Shown here: positions 11,610-24,000 of the stretch, one piece after another
Layout of the letters: each line of letters opens with the position of its first letter
How positions within the stretch are numbered: position 1 is the stretch's first letter
Assembly: GCA_021397835.1 (NCBI GenBank)
Contig: JAJFZO010000168.1
Coordinates: 2,418,001 to 2,482,000, forward strand
Origin: Moringa oleifera
Lineage: Eukaryota; Streptophyta; Magnoliopsida; Brassicales; Moringaceae
Length of the DNA: 64,000 bases
Direction: 5' to 3'
The notes under the pieces: generated by a model
What the model saw: the letters and a program-made list of their open reading frames with translations, nothing else
The model's database searches: none
Told to the model about the DNA's origin: nothing
Program-made: the position numbers and the translations under genes

Positions 11610-13295
11610 GTGAATGCATTTTCAGAGGCTTATGTACGTCAGCTGTGGTGGATTGTTGTGTCAGTAGGGTTGATCATTCTTTATGCCTACGAGGGAAAGG
11701 GTGGGGGGAAGGTGCTTATATGTTAGTAGTTCACATTTAATCAATTGTTTAGCTTTTAGGTTATACTAGATGATTCACAAAATGGAATTGTCACGTGCTG
11801 CTTGGTTTTTAACGTAATAAACCTGTTAATATCTTATTTATCTTTTCTTCCAATGTCATATAGTGTTGATCATAGAACAGGCCATATTGATGTTTATCTT
11901 TCTTTTCTAATATTTTTGTTTTGAATCTTTTCAATGAAGTCTCGAATTTGGGAGCTGAACAGAAAGTGCGCCACATATATATTTGCAGATTCACTTTGGT
12001 AATTATTATTATTATTTAAAGTGAAATTCATTTAGGCTTATAAGCTAGATGGTGTCCCAAGCAGCTTGATAGCTCAGTGTGATTACTCTCGGAATCTCTT
12101 CAGTTTGAGTTTGCAGGTAACATGTAGTAATAACTTACCTGACCTGTAGACCATTTTTATTTCATTAATACAGTTTGTTGGTACATGTCATTCTAGACTT
12201 AGAAGAGATTTCTTCATCAGAGAGCACCACACTTTTTATTCACATTAGAAGAAAATTCTAGACTGAAAGTATTGAGATTCTCATGTACTCTGAGATTCAT
12301 TCTTAGGACTTCAACAATACAGGTTACCTCTTCTCATAGAAGGGTGAATTTTGTATGCTGTTGGATGGTGGCAATTAAATTTCGGGTCCATTTAGAAGTC
12401 TAGTAGAAACCATCAAGTGGTTTTACTTTTAATCCTCACATGACATCTCCCTGGCATCCAGTTGTGTGAAGTGGCTTCAACCAAGGGATTGTAGCACTAC
12501 ATTAGGAAGTTAGGACAATTTACTCTTCAGGAGCCAACTTGAACATGAACTAGTCCGGTCTTTCACTCAGAGAATGGGAACCCAGTTAAAGAGGTGTATG
12601 CTATATGGTAAAAGATTTGTCAAACCTATCTTAAATAAGACTTGATACATCTTTCTGATGAAGACAATGCGTCTGTAATATACTGTTAACCATAAGCAAA
12701 CAACATTTGCTCATGTTTCCAACTAAGCAAACGAACCTAGGACTATGAACACATTCAAGGATATTGGACCAGCCCACTTCACACATCCAGCAAAAAAAAA
12801 AAAAAAAACGTAATTGAAGGACGACAAGACTATCTAAGGATTCTCTGTGGTTGATAACAAATTTATAATGCAGAAGGAATCCATTGGCAATGCAACAAAC
12901 AAATGATTTCTTTATGAAGATAAAGGGAAGGGAAATGATAAACTCAAGCATATCATTATGATTTCCCTCCGCATAGAGGGCATAATTTCAATATTCATTC
13001 CAGGTAGAACCAATTTTTAGTACATAAACCACCCACATCAAGAAAGCAGAACTGTCTTAAGCTAATTCTACAATTCTTATCATTTCCTCTCTAGTGCTTT
13101 TCCCAGTATTAGAAACATTCCTTTTTCTTTCAGACAAACAAATATCAGAATAAGATGTGGAAAGAAGAAAAAAACAATCAAAATGCTAAAAGTTATCATT
13201 ATATAAATTTCACCATAAAACTACAACATGAAACTTTCCGCTTACTTGTTCAGCTTAGAGAGTCAAAATTGAAGCAATTTAAGGAATCATCAGCC
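11610..13295. other. Non-coding DNA between the SAPS-like pseudogene and YAO
   Basis: No supported gene. The right part must contain the 3' untranslated region and poly(A) site of YAO (minus strand, below 13301). The left part may be the former 3' flank of the pseudogene. Short ORFs here look random. Confidence 0.5.
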
Positions 13296-13300
13296 TCATA

Positions 13301-16300
13301 TTATGAGAGCTTAAGGGGATGAATGGCAACTCCATTTCGTGCAAGTGGAAGGCGTCCCCATCTCCCAAGACGTGGTTCCTGTGGTAAAGGTATAAGATGG
13401 TTAAAAAAAAAATGAAAAAGAAAAGTCTCATAATAGATACCATTACAAAGAGGGGAAAATAAAAAAAACAGAACCAGAATTCTATGGTATTGCAATTTAA
13501 TACCTCCAAGATATCCAATATTGTTAGGATCCAAGTTGAATTCACTTGGAAGTGCTAGTAAAATTGAATCTTCATTATAAAGGAGAAACTCTTACCTGCC
13601 CAACTCCAGCAACAAGAAATTGTCCAGATTTTGCAAATGCCAGAGAATTTACAAAACCAGTCTGTGATACAAAGAAGATTTGTTATGCAAAACACAAGAT
13701 TTTCAATGGATTCATAAGAAATTAATTTAATAATTCAACAATCATGCCAAGTAAAAAAGGAGATAGATGGGCAATAGAAAGAAAGAAAAGAAAAAGGGAT
13801 TCAGAAGGATGAGGAATATAATACCATCGGACCAAATTAAATACTCAACTCTAGCAACTGACATTTTGGGCAATAGACGTGCCCCTGTTCCATAACAAAA
13901 CAAGCAACCAGGCAGCATATATTTATTGCAGTAACAGCTAAGATGCAAAGGGAACTCATACTTTCTAATTCACACAGCATCCTTGGGCATTAAATTTTAA
14001 AACAAAAGTCAACTTGAAATGCAACCAAATATCCTCCTATCATCAGCTTAAAACATTACCCCCATTTGAAACATATCATCTCCAAATATTTGTTTCTTCA
14101 TACCCTCAACTTTTATACTAAGAAATAATGTTAAAGATGTGTATAATATTTTCTGTACATTTCAACATAGATGATTCAAAAGCTCTTAAAAATGCTGCAA
14201 GGGAGATTCATTTAATCAAACGGAAATTCATAGATGGAAGCAGCTAAGATCTATAACAAATATATTAACTTTTAAATTACCAATGGAAGGTCAAATAAAG
14301 GTCGGATGTCTTTGGCCTCACTTTCAACAGCCCACAAACGGACAGAACCATTACCAGCTCCTGATGCAACAAGATCACTGCCTCTACATACAGCAACTGA
14401 ACTGACCCAGGAATATGCTGATGAACAGTGATAACTCTCAGGATTGTGATTACCATTTTCTGCAAGAACGAAAATAACCATCATCCAATAAGAATACAAA
14501 TTAACCAGATTGCAACAGTAGAAAACAAACAAATGATACTATGTTCAGTAACATGAATTCTCACTTTGGAATTGGGATAGAGTTGAAGTGGAGGATGTGT
14601 TCATTTACGAGGAATTTTCACTTTAATTGGAACAGAGAAGCGGAGATCTTTAAAACATTGCTAAAGAAGAAGGCCTCAAACCCCAATGCTAAGGCTGAAT
14701 TTCATACTGCTATATGAAGTCCTGAAACTGTAACAAAATGCACATCCTGCTTCCTCTTCTCTCTCATAGCAATAACACTCTCTTAAGAACAGAGAATATG
14801 CAAATGGATGTACAAAACAATGTATAAATAAGTTTAGGAAACTGAAAATTGAATGAAACAATTAACATTTCATTGCTTGCAATATGATAAACCATTTTCT
14901 TTAAAACAACAGCAAGAAGTAATGTTCTCTATTTTAAAGATACGGGTTTTACCAAACCAAACTGAAATTCCCAGCAAACAACCCCCCCCCCCCCCCCCAA
15001 AAAAAAACCACCAAAAAAAAAACCACAAAACCAACTAAGTCTTATTTGAACCCAGGAAAAATACAAGAATTTTTGACATTAATGCATTTACCTAAACATC
15101 CATTGGCAAATTGTCTGCTATCTTCATTTGCAGGATCCTTATGCACAGCCAAAACAGGATGAGCATTCTTAACAATGAATACAGGTTTCTTTCGCAGCAA
15201 ACTCCAAAGCTCAATACTTCCATCATCTGAACCCGATAAGAATTCATCATTGCTGATAAAACAACTACATTCTAGAGATGAAGCAGGAGCACGAAATATC
15301 AACCGTGACTCCTCAGGTACCTACTTAGCAGAAAAGTGGTGTCAATATCGAACATACAGTGCAAAAGATACATCCTTAAAAATGGACTCACGAGAAGGAA
15401 CCTATCTAATATTGAATGCTTGCTATTATGAATGGTGTTGGATCAGTCACTACTATGTTTAAATCTTGATGAAAGAGCCTTGGAACTTGGAAAGGAAACC
15501 AGGAAAAGAGAAACAAAATAGAGGGGAAAAAAAGGGAACAGAGTTTACAAAGTTCAAATAAGGTCTCTCTTCTTACTGTAAATTTTCTAGATATCCAAAA
15601 TAAAATCTTTTTTTTTTCTTTTTCCTTCCCTTTCTTCTTCTTCTTCTTTTAAAAAAAAAAAAAAAATTCCCGTGGGTTTTTCAGAAACCAAATGTGGCAT
15701 AATTTACAATTAGACACTGGGCAACTATTCATAAGAAAACTGTCATTCACCTTAAACAGCTGCATACACCGATCCCGTCCAACAGTCAACACTCGTTCTT
15801 TCCGTAGGCAATCAAGGGTTAATATCTCACTATGGTGGCCAAATAATGTGCTTATGTAAGCCCTATCTTCCACATTCCATATCTTTACTGTTCGATCAAA
15901 TGAACCAGAAAAGAGTTCTGAAGTTCCTTGTCTAAAACTTAAACATGATACAGGTCCTCTATGACCTGGAAAAGCCTGCAAAACAAACACATAATTAGGT
16001 AGAATAATGCGCGAGAAATGAACAACAAATTTCAAATTGCGGTGGTCCAGGAAAGTGCTACAATAGACATCATATTATGCAAAACAAATTGGTGAAGTGT
16101 AAGTTGAAAGGCATGCTACAAGGAGCGTATATCCAGTATGGACTGCAGATGAGTTGAGATGTTTGGAGTCTGCTTTGTTGGGTGGTCCCAAGGCATGACA
16201 TGCTTGCTTTTTGAAATGAGAAAAAACCATGCCTACCACTCATACTTGTTTGTCACTTATACTTGACCTCAATGCAGGCTCTCACCTGCTCGGTTAAAGG

Positions 16301-19300
16301 CTTAATGAAGCCTGAGACTGAGAGAGTTTACAGCAGACTTGATAAACTGTTGCCTCACCAACTAGTTAATAAGACTCGAGCTCTTCCTTGGGTGCATTCC
16401 TCCTTTAGCTCCTCAGCCTACAGGACACTACCAACCATTTCCAGCTGTTGTTCCTGCTCCCAAGGAAAGGCTAACTTTCCTGCAGATTAACTGGTAGAAA
16501 AGTTTTCCTAGCTTGTCCTATAGTTTCGTCTTGCTCATCTGTCCTTTGAACACTTAGTTTCTTATTCTTTTTGTTTTGCATTTTTTTTTTTTCTGGAGTC
16601 TCTAAAGGGCTCTACAAAGACAGTATTCAGTTAATGCATCTCCCTTCCTCCATTTCTTGTTATTCTGGTTTAAATTTTAATCAGATAATTGTGCAACATA
16701 TGAAAATGTAGCTTTCCATTTTCAATTTCCTTTATGTGGTAAATAAAATCTTATAAAGCAGAGGGATCAGATGCTGCTTTCTTCATTTTCTTCCTTTCTA
16801 TTTTCTTGTTTTCTTAACTAAAAAGCAGAAGAGAGGATACTCGCTAAAGCTTAATTCCATACTAAACAATTCAATGAAGCAAACTTAACTAATACTTGGA
16901 TTGAGCTTCATGACAATCCAAGCTCAAAAACCTTGGCACTCAGTTACATTGACTCATTTGTGAAGGGCTCAGTGCTCTGTCAAATTTTCTAAATATTGCA
17001 ATAAATCTTAGTATATTGCAGACAGGTGGGTACAGTGATCAGAGATAACGTGTCTGACAATCATAACACCAAGATAAACAAGACATTAAGTTTATAGAGG
17101 TAGATTTATTTGGTGCAATGAATGCATAAAGGGTTTAAAAAGAGGAACCCCACTAGCTTGGCACCAAGGCCTCTATCAGCTGAGTTAACTATTAGATGGT
17201 GCATAGAGGCCCCTGCCAGTTCAGCTACCTTCTGTTCATTAAGAGTCCTAATGGTCTAAAGTTCTTTTTTACCTCTGCAATTTTTTATTGAATACAACGC
17301 AAAACTTACAAATTACCCCGACTATTCTAGAGCAATAGAGAAAAATATTAATTTACCCGTATATGCTCTCGTGTACGGGCATCCCACAGATGAACATGGC
17401 GGTCCACACCTCCACTTGCCAAATACCGACCATCAGAGCTAACAGCCAATGCTAATACTTGTCTACTATGCTTTGTAACTCGACCTTCTGGATCCTTAGC
17501 CCCATGAGACTTCAGAACTTCCTTACTAGGCCACTCATATTTGTCACCTTTTCCATACTCTAAATCCCAATGCAAAATAGTACCATCTTTGGAAGCAGAA
17601 AAGCCTTTTAAATCATCGTCAGTTAGAGTTACAGCAGTAGCAGATTGTCGATGCCTGACTAAGACCCGAAATTCATCAGTACTTTCTGGCTTTTGAACCC
17701 TGAATTGTGACATTGAACAATATAAGCATATCAACAATCAAATTCTATAAGTAGGCAATGAAATAAAGATGTAAATGCTCTGCTTATTCACCATTGCAAC
17801 ATTACCTATTATGTTTTCAAGCAACCAAAGTTAAAAGGTTCTTTTCTTTATCAATAGGTAAAAAGAAACAAAACAAAAGAAAACCTTATGCACCAAAATA
17901 TTGAGTGGGTCAACACCATGTACAATTTTAAAACCATTTACAAGACAGAAGTTCAATAATCTCTATAAGAACCATAGCATCTATAGAATGTTGTCCATCA
18001 AAACCAAGAGTTCAAGTATCAACCAGCTATCCTTAAAAGATATAAGAAGCCCTCTTAACCATCCAAACCCTCTCATGTCCCTATTAAAATGGGAAAAAAA
18101 AAAGCACTAAAATAACTGCTTCTAGGCATAAAGAACATTCCACGCGAAAACCTCCTTGACCAATCCAGCTGCAACCCAAGGAACACCAATGATAGAGTTT
18201 GCTAATCCCAAAGGTGTCTTCTCCAAGGTGACCAAGAAGTACATGATTAACCATATCTGCATCCTCCTTATAAAGAAAACAACAATTGGTGAAATCTTCC
18301 CTCTCTCTTTTAAATGATCAATTGCTAAAAGTCTTACCTAAGCTGCATCCCAACCAAAAATTGTCAACATAATAGAACTGTTTGTCTCCTGCCTTCTATA
18401 GTAAATCAAGCATTCCATGACAGTCTCCCCTAAGGGCAATAAAATAAGACTTCATATCAGAAACAATTCTCTTCTTAAGACTCCATCTAAACACATCTCC
18501 AACTCTAAAGCCAACTTTGACTATATAACTTCTCATAAGAGCTTTTGATAATACTTATCCCCAATCTTGCATATTGAGATTAAACAGTTTCTCCAGAAAC
18601 CACCTCAAGTTGGACTTAGAAACACAATCAGAATTTAAACATCCTTATCTCTTAGAAATAGAGGACTAAATAAAAGGCACCTCAGCACTGCAAATAATGA
18701 AAAAAGGATTCCCCATCCAAAATCTTATGACAGAGGGGGAAAAAAAAAAAGCCAGCCCATCCTTTTCTTATCAATTTCCGAACTCCCAAGCCATAAGCAT
18801 CTCTCATCATATGGGATTTCACCCATTACAGTTCAAATATATACAGCAGCTTTTCTCCAAATATTATACTTGTCAAACATGAAAGCCATTTAACAAGAAG
18901 AGCCTTGCAAAAAGAGGTAAGTGATTTCAAAATCCACCCTCCTTCCCCAACGGGTGCTTAACAACATTCTGACCTAGGGCAAACCAATCTTACTCTATCA
19001 AATTGACATTTTTATCAAAGGAATACAATCATCCTCATTCTGTAAATTAAGCTAAAACACTCTCCTGAATTCAAACAGAGAAACGATCAAATTATTGCTT
19101 TAAAGCAGTCCATCTGAATAGACAAAAACATATATGAAATACATGTACTTATAGGAATGGATGCGGTTTCACCTAGAAGCAATGACTCTCCTAACACGCC
19201 CGCTCTCTTCAAGCTGCTCCTGTTGCAAAATCCTAGCAACGAGCGAGTCTCTCTCCCCTTCCTTGTCACTCTCCCTCCCTTCTTCTGCTTCCTCCTCGCT

Positions 19301-19618
19301 ATCTTCCCTCTTTCTCCTAACAAACTCCCCTAACTTCAAGAGATGATCCTTCGCCAGCCTGATTCGCTTCTCGCCCGCAGTCTCCGCCGCATATTCGTCA
19401 CTTTGCTCTCTCTCTTCACCGTCGCTGCCGCCGAAACCCCGGACCATTTCGTTCTCTTCTTCGGAATCTCCAGACTCTATATCCTCATCATCATAGTCCA
19501 TTTTTCTCCTCTTTTTTGATTCACCATCGAAGAATGGGTCTCTGGTGTTTGAAGCCTTGTTGCCCTTTCTGCTCCCCCGAGGGCCTGAGCCTTTCCTCTT
19601 CTGTGTCTTGTACTTCAT
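13301..19618 (-). CDS. YAO: YAO / RRP9-type U3 snoRNP WD40 protein
   Basis: A nucleolar WD40 protein of the U3-55K/RRP9 family, which binds U3 snoRNA and helps the early 18S pre-rRNA cleavages; the Arabidopsis member is YAOZHE. Seven exons: 19618-19173, 17699-17357, 15975-15751, 15320-15092, 14459-14281, 13661-13596, 13378-13301. They sum to 1566 nt, 521 aa plus stop, and all phases join; introns are GT-AG. Residues 1-148 are highly charged (Lys/Arg patches, Glu/Asp runs), as in the family. Seven WD repeats follow, with motifs such as [49 protein letters not shown] and [12 protein letters not shown]. The end is [12 protein letters not shown]...HPLKLS, a family hallmark. The length is close to the roughly 500 aa of Arabidopsis YAO. 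Introns 1 and 2 are long (about 1.5 and 1.4 kb); intron 1 carries a LINE relic. No disabling change is seen. Confidence 0.93.
14982..14998. repeat. C17 homopolymer followed by A-rich tract
   Basis: Seventeen consecutive C residues in the YAO intron between exons 4 and 5, followed directly by A-rich sequence to about 15030. Confidence 0.9.
15976..17356 (-). other. YAO intron 2
   Basis: An intron of 1381 bp. Around 17160-17230 a block containing AAGGCCTCTATCAGCTGAG is loosely repeated (GAGGCCCCTGCCAGTTCAGC), suggesting an old duplication or mobile-element scrap. The plus-strand open frame at 16263-16490 has no recognised similarity and is treated as chance. Confidence 0.55.
18110..18760 (-). 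mobile_element. L1-type LINE relic (3' end, zinc-binding RT tail) in YAO intron 1
   Basis: Read on the minus strand in shifting frames, this gives [11 protein letters not shown], then [13 protein letters not shown], then FKREGRFHQ, then [12 protein letters not shown], and finally [16 protein letters not shown]. The order matches the zf-RVT segment that follows the reverse transcriptase in plant L1-type LINEs, whose consensus (recalled) is a W-x-K-x-L-T segment, then KRG, then a C-x-L-C-x-E-x-E-x-x-x-H block, then LF-x-W-x-x-P. Many stops and frameshifts mark it as dead. It has the same orientation as the host gene. Confidence 0.6.
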
Positions 19619-19656
19619 GGTTAGATTTTGTGGGAACCAGGCAAGCCCGATGCTTT

Positions 19657-20076
19657 ATATGCGTCACGTACGTATAAATATGTATGGAAAAGAAAGAGGG
19701 AGAGCTAGAGAGATTGAAGAGGCAACGGCAGTGGGGATTTCGGAAGGAAAACAGGGTTTAAAGTTAGGGTTTTTGGGTGAGACCAACGGCAAAGGAAGAG
19801 TGGCAAATAGGATCCGTTAACAACTCGGGCTATGGGTTTTGTTTGGGAAAGATCCGAGTTTGACCCATATGCGTCACGTACGTATAAATATGTATGGAAA
19901 AGAAAGAGGGAGAGCTAGAGAGATTGAAGAGGCAACGGCAGTGGGGATTTCGGAAGGAAAACAGGGTTTAAAGTTAGGGTTTTTGGGTGAGACCAACGGC
20001 AAAGGAAGAGTGGCAAATAGGATCCGTTAACAACTCGGGCTATGGGTTTTGTTTGGGAAAGATCCGAGTTTGACCC
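19657..20076. repeat. Perfect 210-bp tandem duplication upstream of YAO
   Basis: 19657-19866 and 19867-20076 are identical base for base by my reading, with a period of exactly 210 bp. The unit begins ATATGCGTCACGTACG and ends GATCCGAGTTTGACCC. Each copy holds one telo-box on the minus strand (AAACCCTAA at 19772-19764 and 19982-19974). The array starts 39 bp upstream of the YAO start codon, so it spans the leader and probably the core promoter. The identity of the copies implies a recent event or an assembly duplication. Confidence 0.95.
19764..19982 (-). promoter_or_regulatory. YAO upstream region with two telo-boxes
   Basis: AAACCCTAA occurs at 19772-19764 and at 19982-19974 on the minus strand, about 150 and 360 bp before the YAO ATG. 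Telo-boxes are known to be enriched in promoters of plant ribosome-biogenesis genes, which fits the predicted role of YAO in pre-rRNA processing. The transcription start site itself cannot be placed. Confidence 0.5.
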
Positions 20077-20090
20077 ACCAGTTGAAAGAA

Positions 20091-20119
20091 CCCCCCCCCC
20101 CTCCCCCCCCCCCCCCCCC
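20091..20119. repeat. C-rich homopolymer (29 bp, one T)
   Basis: Eleven C, one T, then seventeen C, directly after the 210-bp duplication. It lies in the spacer between YAO and CPSF30. Confidence 0.9.
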
Positions 20120-21065
20120 TTCTTCTCCCTAAGAAATGATCAAACGGTTATCAATGCTTTTTTTTTTTTTTTGACATTAAAACTTATTTTCGGTTTTTAA
20201 ATAAAACTTCTTTACTGAAAAATAAAATTTTTTTTACAATATAAAAAATCAATGTAATATGAATTTTATGTAATTATGTTCATTAATTTTGTTTGTTTAA
20301 AACTTATTGAATGATTAATAGATTTAATCACTTTCCCTCAAGTGATTAATTATATAAATATAATCCCAATGTTCTATAAGTTGGATGTTATTGGTAAATC
20401 ATTCTGTTACTTAAATGAGTCCTGGCATGATCCAGAACATGAACATCCAATTATTTTCCAGATAACACTGTAACAAGCACTAGAAAAGTACTTATTGATC
20501 AACAGAATGAAAAAGTAATCGCTCCATCCAGCAAGATTTACCTGTTAAGAGATTATAACTCATTGAAGGCTACAACAACTCAGTTATGTTGGATCCAACT
20601 GAAGATGATAATGTCTATTTAACTGTAGAAATAAATAAATGTAATTCAATTTCATTCAATCAAAATTCATTCTAAAACATTAAATAGAATTTTAAGCTAA
20701 TCTATTCAGCATTAGACTATGCTGGGAAAAGTTCCTTATCATTCTGCTTTTACATACACCAAGAATTCTTAGAACAAAGTTCAATGGTAACACTTCAAGG
20801 ATACAAGCTACTTCATTGTCTGTTGGCTGTAGCTTCTGAGCAGACAGCTAGGCGATTTTGAAAACATAGTTATACACAATTAATAATGTTTTCTAGGGTT
20901 ATAGAAAATGTCAGTCCTAAAAAATTGTTCATCTCCCCATTTCTTCAGCACCCAAACTTCTCTTACAAAATTGGAAAATTTGGATTGGAGAAACAGGTTG
21001 CAGTTTGTAACCATACAAGGCAAAATGTTGGATTCCACCTATCGCTGCTAGTCCTGCAGGACCTG
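20120..21065. other. Spacer between YAO (5' side) and CPSF30 (3' side)
   Basis: About 950 bp of AT-rich DNA. The right part must carry the CPSF30 3' untranslated region (minus strand). No other gene or repeat is recognised. Confidence 0.5.
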
Positions 21066-24000
21066 CTAGTGATCAGAAAAGGCAGTAGCATCTCCTTCTG
21101 AATTTCGCCGCTTCTTCTTCCCTTCTCCATGCCTTGATCTCCTTGGTGCCTCATCTTCGCTTTCGCTCTCTTCATTTTTCAGATTGTTTCCAGTGCCAAA
21201 TTGATCTTCCTGGTGGAATCTTGATCCTTCCTGCTGATATTGTGTATCATCATCCGGTCCCTCACCTTGACCTGCCATCTCTTGACCCCTGCTCTGGTCT
21301 AGTCCAGCATTATATCTGTCATTCCGGTCATTACCTGGTGTTCTCTTAACAAGACGATTGATGTTTTGAGATGACAGTGGAGGTGGTGGTGGGAACATGG
21401 GAGGCATGCCAACAGGCCGACCAGCCCGAGCTGCATTTGCAGCTGTCGGACCCATTGCTCCCATCATTGGGGCACGTCCTGGACCCATCATCATCCCGAA
21501 GCCACCAGGTGGAAAGACACCACCTGGTTGAGGAGGCCTTCCATGAAACATCATGCCAGACATTGGGCCAGTAAAATCACCAGAGAACCTGGGGCCATAA
21601 GGTCCAAAACCCCGTGGAGCCACACCAAAAAGATCGGGCATTGCAAAACCATCAGGTGTCACAGGTCCATAAGAAAACCCATCTGCACCCATCATTCCAG
21701 GGGGGAAACCACGCATGCCAGGTATTGGTCGCGCACCACGTGCTAGTGGCATTTGAGGAGGCCACATCATTCCTCTGCCCCTTCCTCTTCCCTGGGATGC
21801 AGCTCCAAAGCTCTCTTCTTCATCCTCACTTTCTTCTTCTTCCTCTTCTTCATTATCCTCAAATGGGACAATGTCTGGGTTCTCAGCCCCATTATCTGGA
21901 TTGACTCCCTTTGCTTTTTCCTCCTCTCGTTTTGACTCTGCGGCAAGTGAGATTGCCTATACCCAAGAAAAAGGAAGGTCATCGAAATTCAGTACATGGT
22001 AGATGCTCAATGAGATAAAGGAAACTGTGAATTTTAAAACCCAAGAAAAAAGTAATTAGATCATGTCAAAAAATAGATAATTTTTTTCTATCAAAACATA
22101 AGCCGAATAGGCACACTCCACCAAATCCTGTAGCCAATAATTTTTCAAAAGTATTTAACTCCCTCTCCTAGAATTAAAGCTGTCTGATCAATCAATGAAT
22201 ATTAAATAGAAGATAATCTATCAGGGAGGACCATATAAGAATAAGAGATGACTGACAATTTGGTTGATTGGGGTAGCCCTATGCATTTCTTTGATATGAA
22301 GCTCTAATTCTAACCTGAATTAAAGCAAGATTTGATTTGGGTGTTTCAGACTCAAGATTCTATTTTAGTAGTTCAGTAGATTTGCTAATATTTTTTTTTT
22401 CTGGATTATGATGCTGAAGGTTTAAGAGGAGCTCCAAACAAAACAGGAGATAGTATGTTATAATGGACTACAACGTCAACTTTTGTACTGCCACTAAGTG
22501 CTTCCTTCAGGAAAACTGCTTCTGACGATCAGAATTATCGTAACAAAGAGCTCAATGTCAGTGCTGGACAATAAAGCAATTGTGTTAATTACTAAACCAA
22601 GAGGCACAAAAGACAACAAAGTAAGTGGTTGATTTAACCTAAAACATAGAAAAGAAGGACAAACAGTCGAGTTTCAGAAATCATAAATAAGGCATTACAA
22701 AAGAGAAACTATTACCTAGGAAAGAACTTTAATAGCTTTGAATAAATAGCCTATCAACTCTAGAAGTTCTAAAGCATGTCAATTTAGGTTAGGGTTTTCT
22801 TTCAAAGTCCACGAAAGAAATCGATCATTTCGCTGATTGTTTGTATATTTCTCGGAACTTCTATTGGGAACAATGGCGTATTTTCCTTTTCCTTAAAAAA
22901 CAGGAAATCCCCTTGAAGCAAGAGCCAACCTCTTTCCTTTAAACCAGGAGAGTGATGCCATGGTCCCACAAGACTCACACTGCAAATGATATAAGTCTGA
23001 TCCCTAACATGAAATCAAAGCCAGGACGTCTGAATATAGCTCATCCTGGACTTCGCTCAGAACCATTTGAGGCAATTCTATGGAAGCCTATGGACAATTG
23101 TCAGGTTGGGTTGAGAGAATGAAAAGTGTTGCTATTCTATTCTAGCTTATAATCATGTTATTGCTATGACAGTGGATCATATTAGCAAAGGTCTAGAGGC
23201 ACGTAACTCTTAATTAGATATTTCAACTGCAATGGAAATCTCTCATTGTCTAAATGCAGGGAGACACAGAGAGAGTAATGACACTGTCAACAATCTCGTC
23301 ATAAATCCCATTATAATTCTCCTTCCTACATTGAAATCTGCACTCCAAGTTAATAATGAATGTCATATGCCACATTTTTTTGTAACCAAGGAAGTACCCC
23401 AGTTGCGAAATCCGATTAATGAATGGAGGACCCATCCTCCTCAGGACGCTGAATTTAATGAGTAGGGACAAAATTAGTGTGGCTTGAAGGGATTCCAATC
23501 CTGAACCTAGCCTATAAGTAAAGATTTGCTTACCATTGTGACATATGCCACAGCCCACAACATCAACTCACACACACATACAAAAACACAAAAATGTTGG
23601 AGGAAAATTAAGAGAGGGACAATTAACTAACTATTTCCTTTCCTTTCCTCCCATGATCTAAACCTATTCCAATTATTCTATTTGTTTCTTAAATTAGATG
23701 TTACAAGAGAACAAAATAAAGAAAAGTAAAGCATACCATGAGTTCACTATCTGGCTCAAGGTAAAGCAAGGAAGCCAGCTGCTCACCAATAGATGGCTCT
23801 AACTCTTGACAATCTCTACTAATCTGCAATTAAAAAAGCTACAAGATTAAGATGGAAAGCTTTCTAGCACTCGCATCAATATACAAATACGAACTACAGC
23901 ATCACTTGAGCAAAATGTACCATATAGCTACAAGGAAAACAATTACTAGTGATAAAAATAGGTGTGACACTGTGGACATAAGATTGACACAAGCATGAGG

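Noticed and set aside
12063..12120. Possible tRNA (GATAGCTCAGT-like word)
   Set aside because: The rest does not fold as a cloverleaf: no matching acceptor stem and no TTCGA loop at the right place.
12631..12951. 106-codon minus-strand ORF downstream of YAO
   Set aside because: Hydrophobic low-complexity reading across a poly-T run, lying past the YAO stop codon; no family similarity.
19545..20030. Two plus-strand ORFs with the same protein ending
   Set aside because: They are produced by the 210-bp tandem duplication in the YAO leader and resemble no family.
21134..21935. Plus-strand open frames opposite the last CPSF30 exon
   Set aside because: Antisense shadows of the Gly/Pro/Met-rich coding exon.
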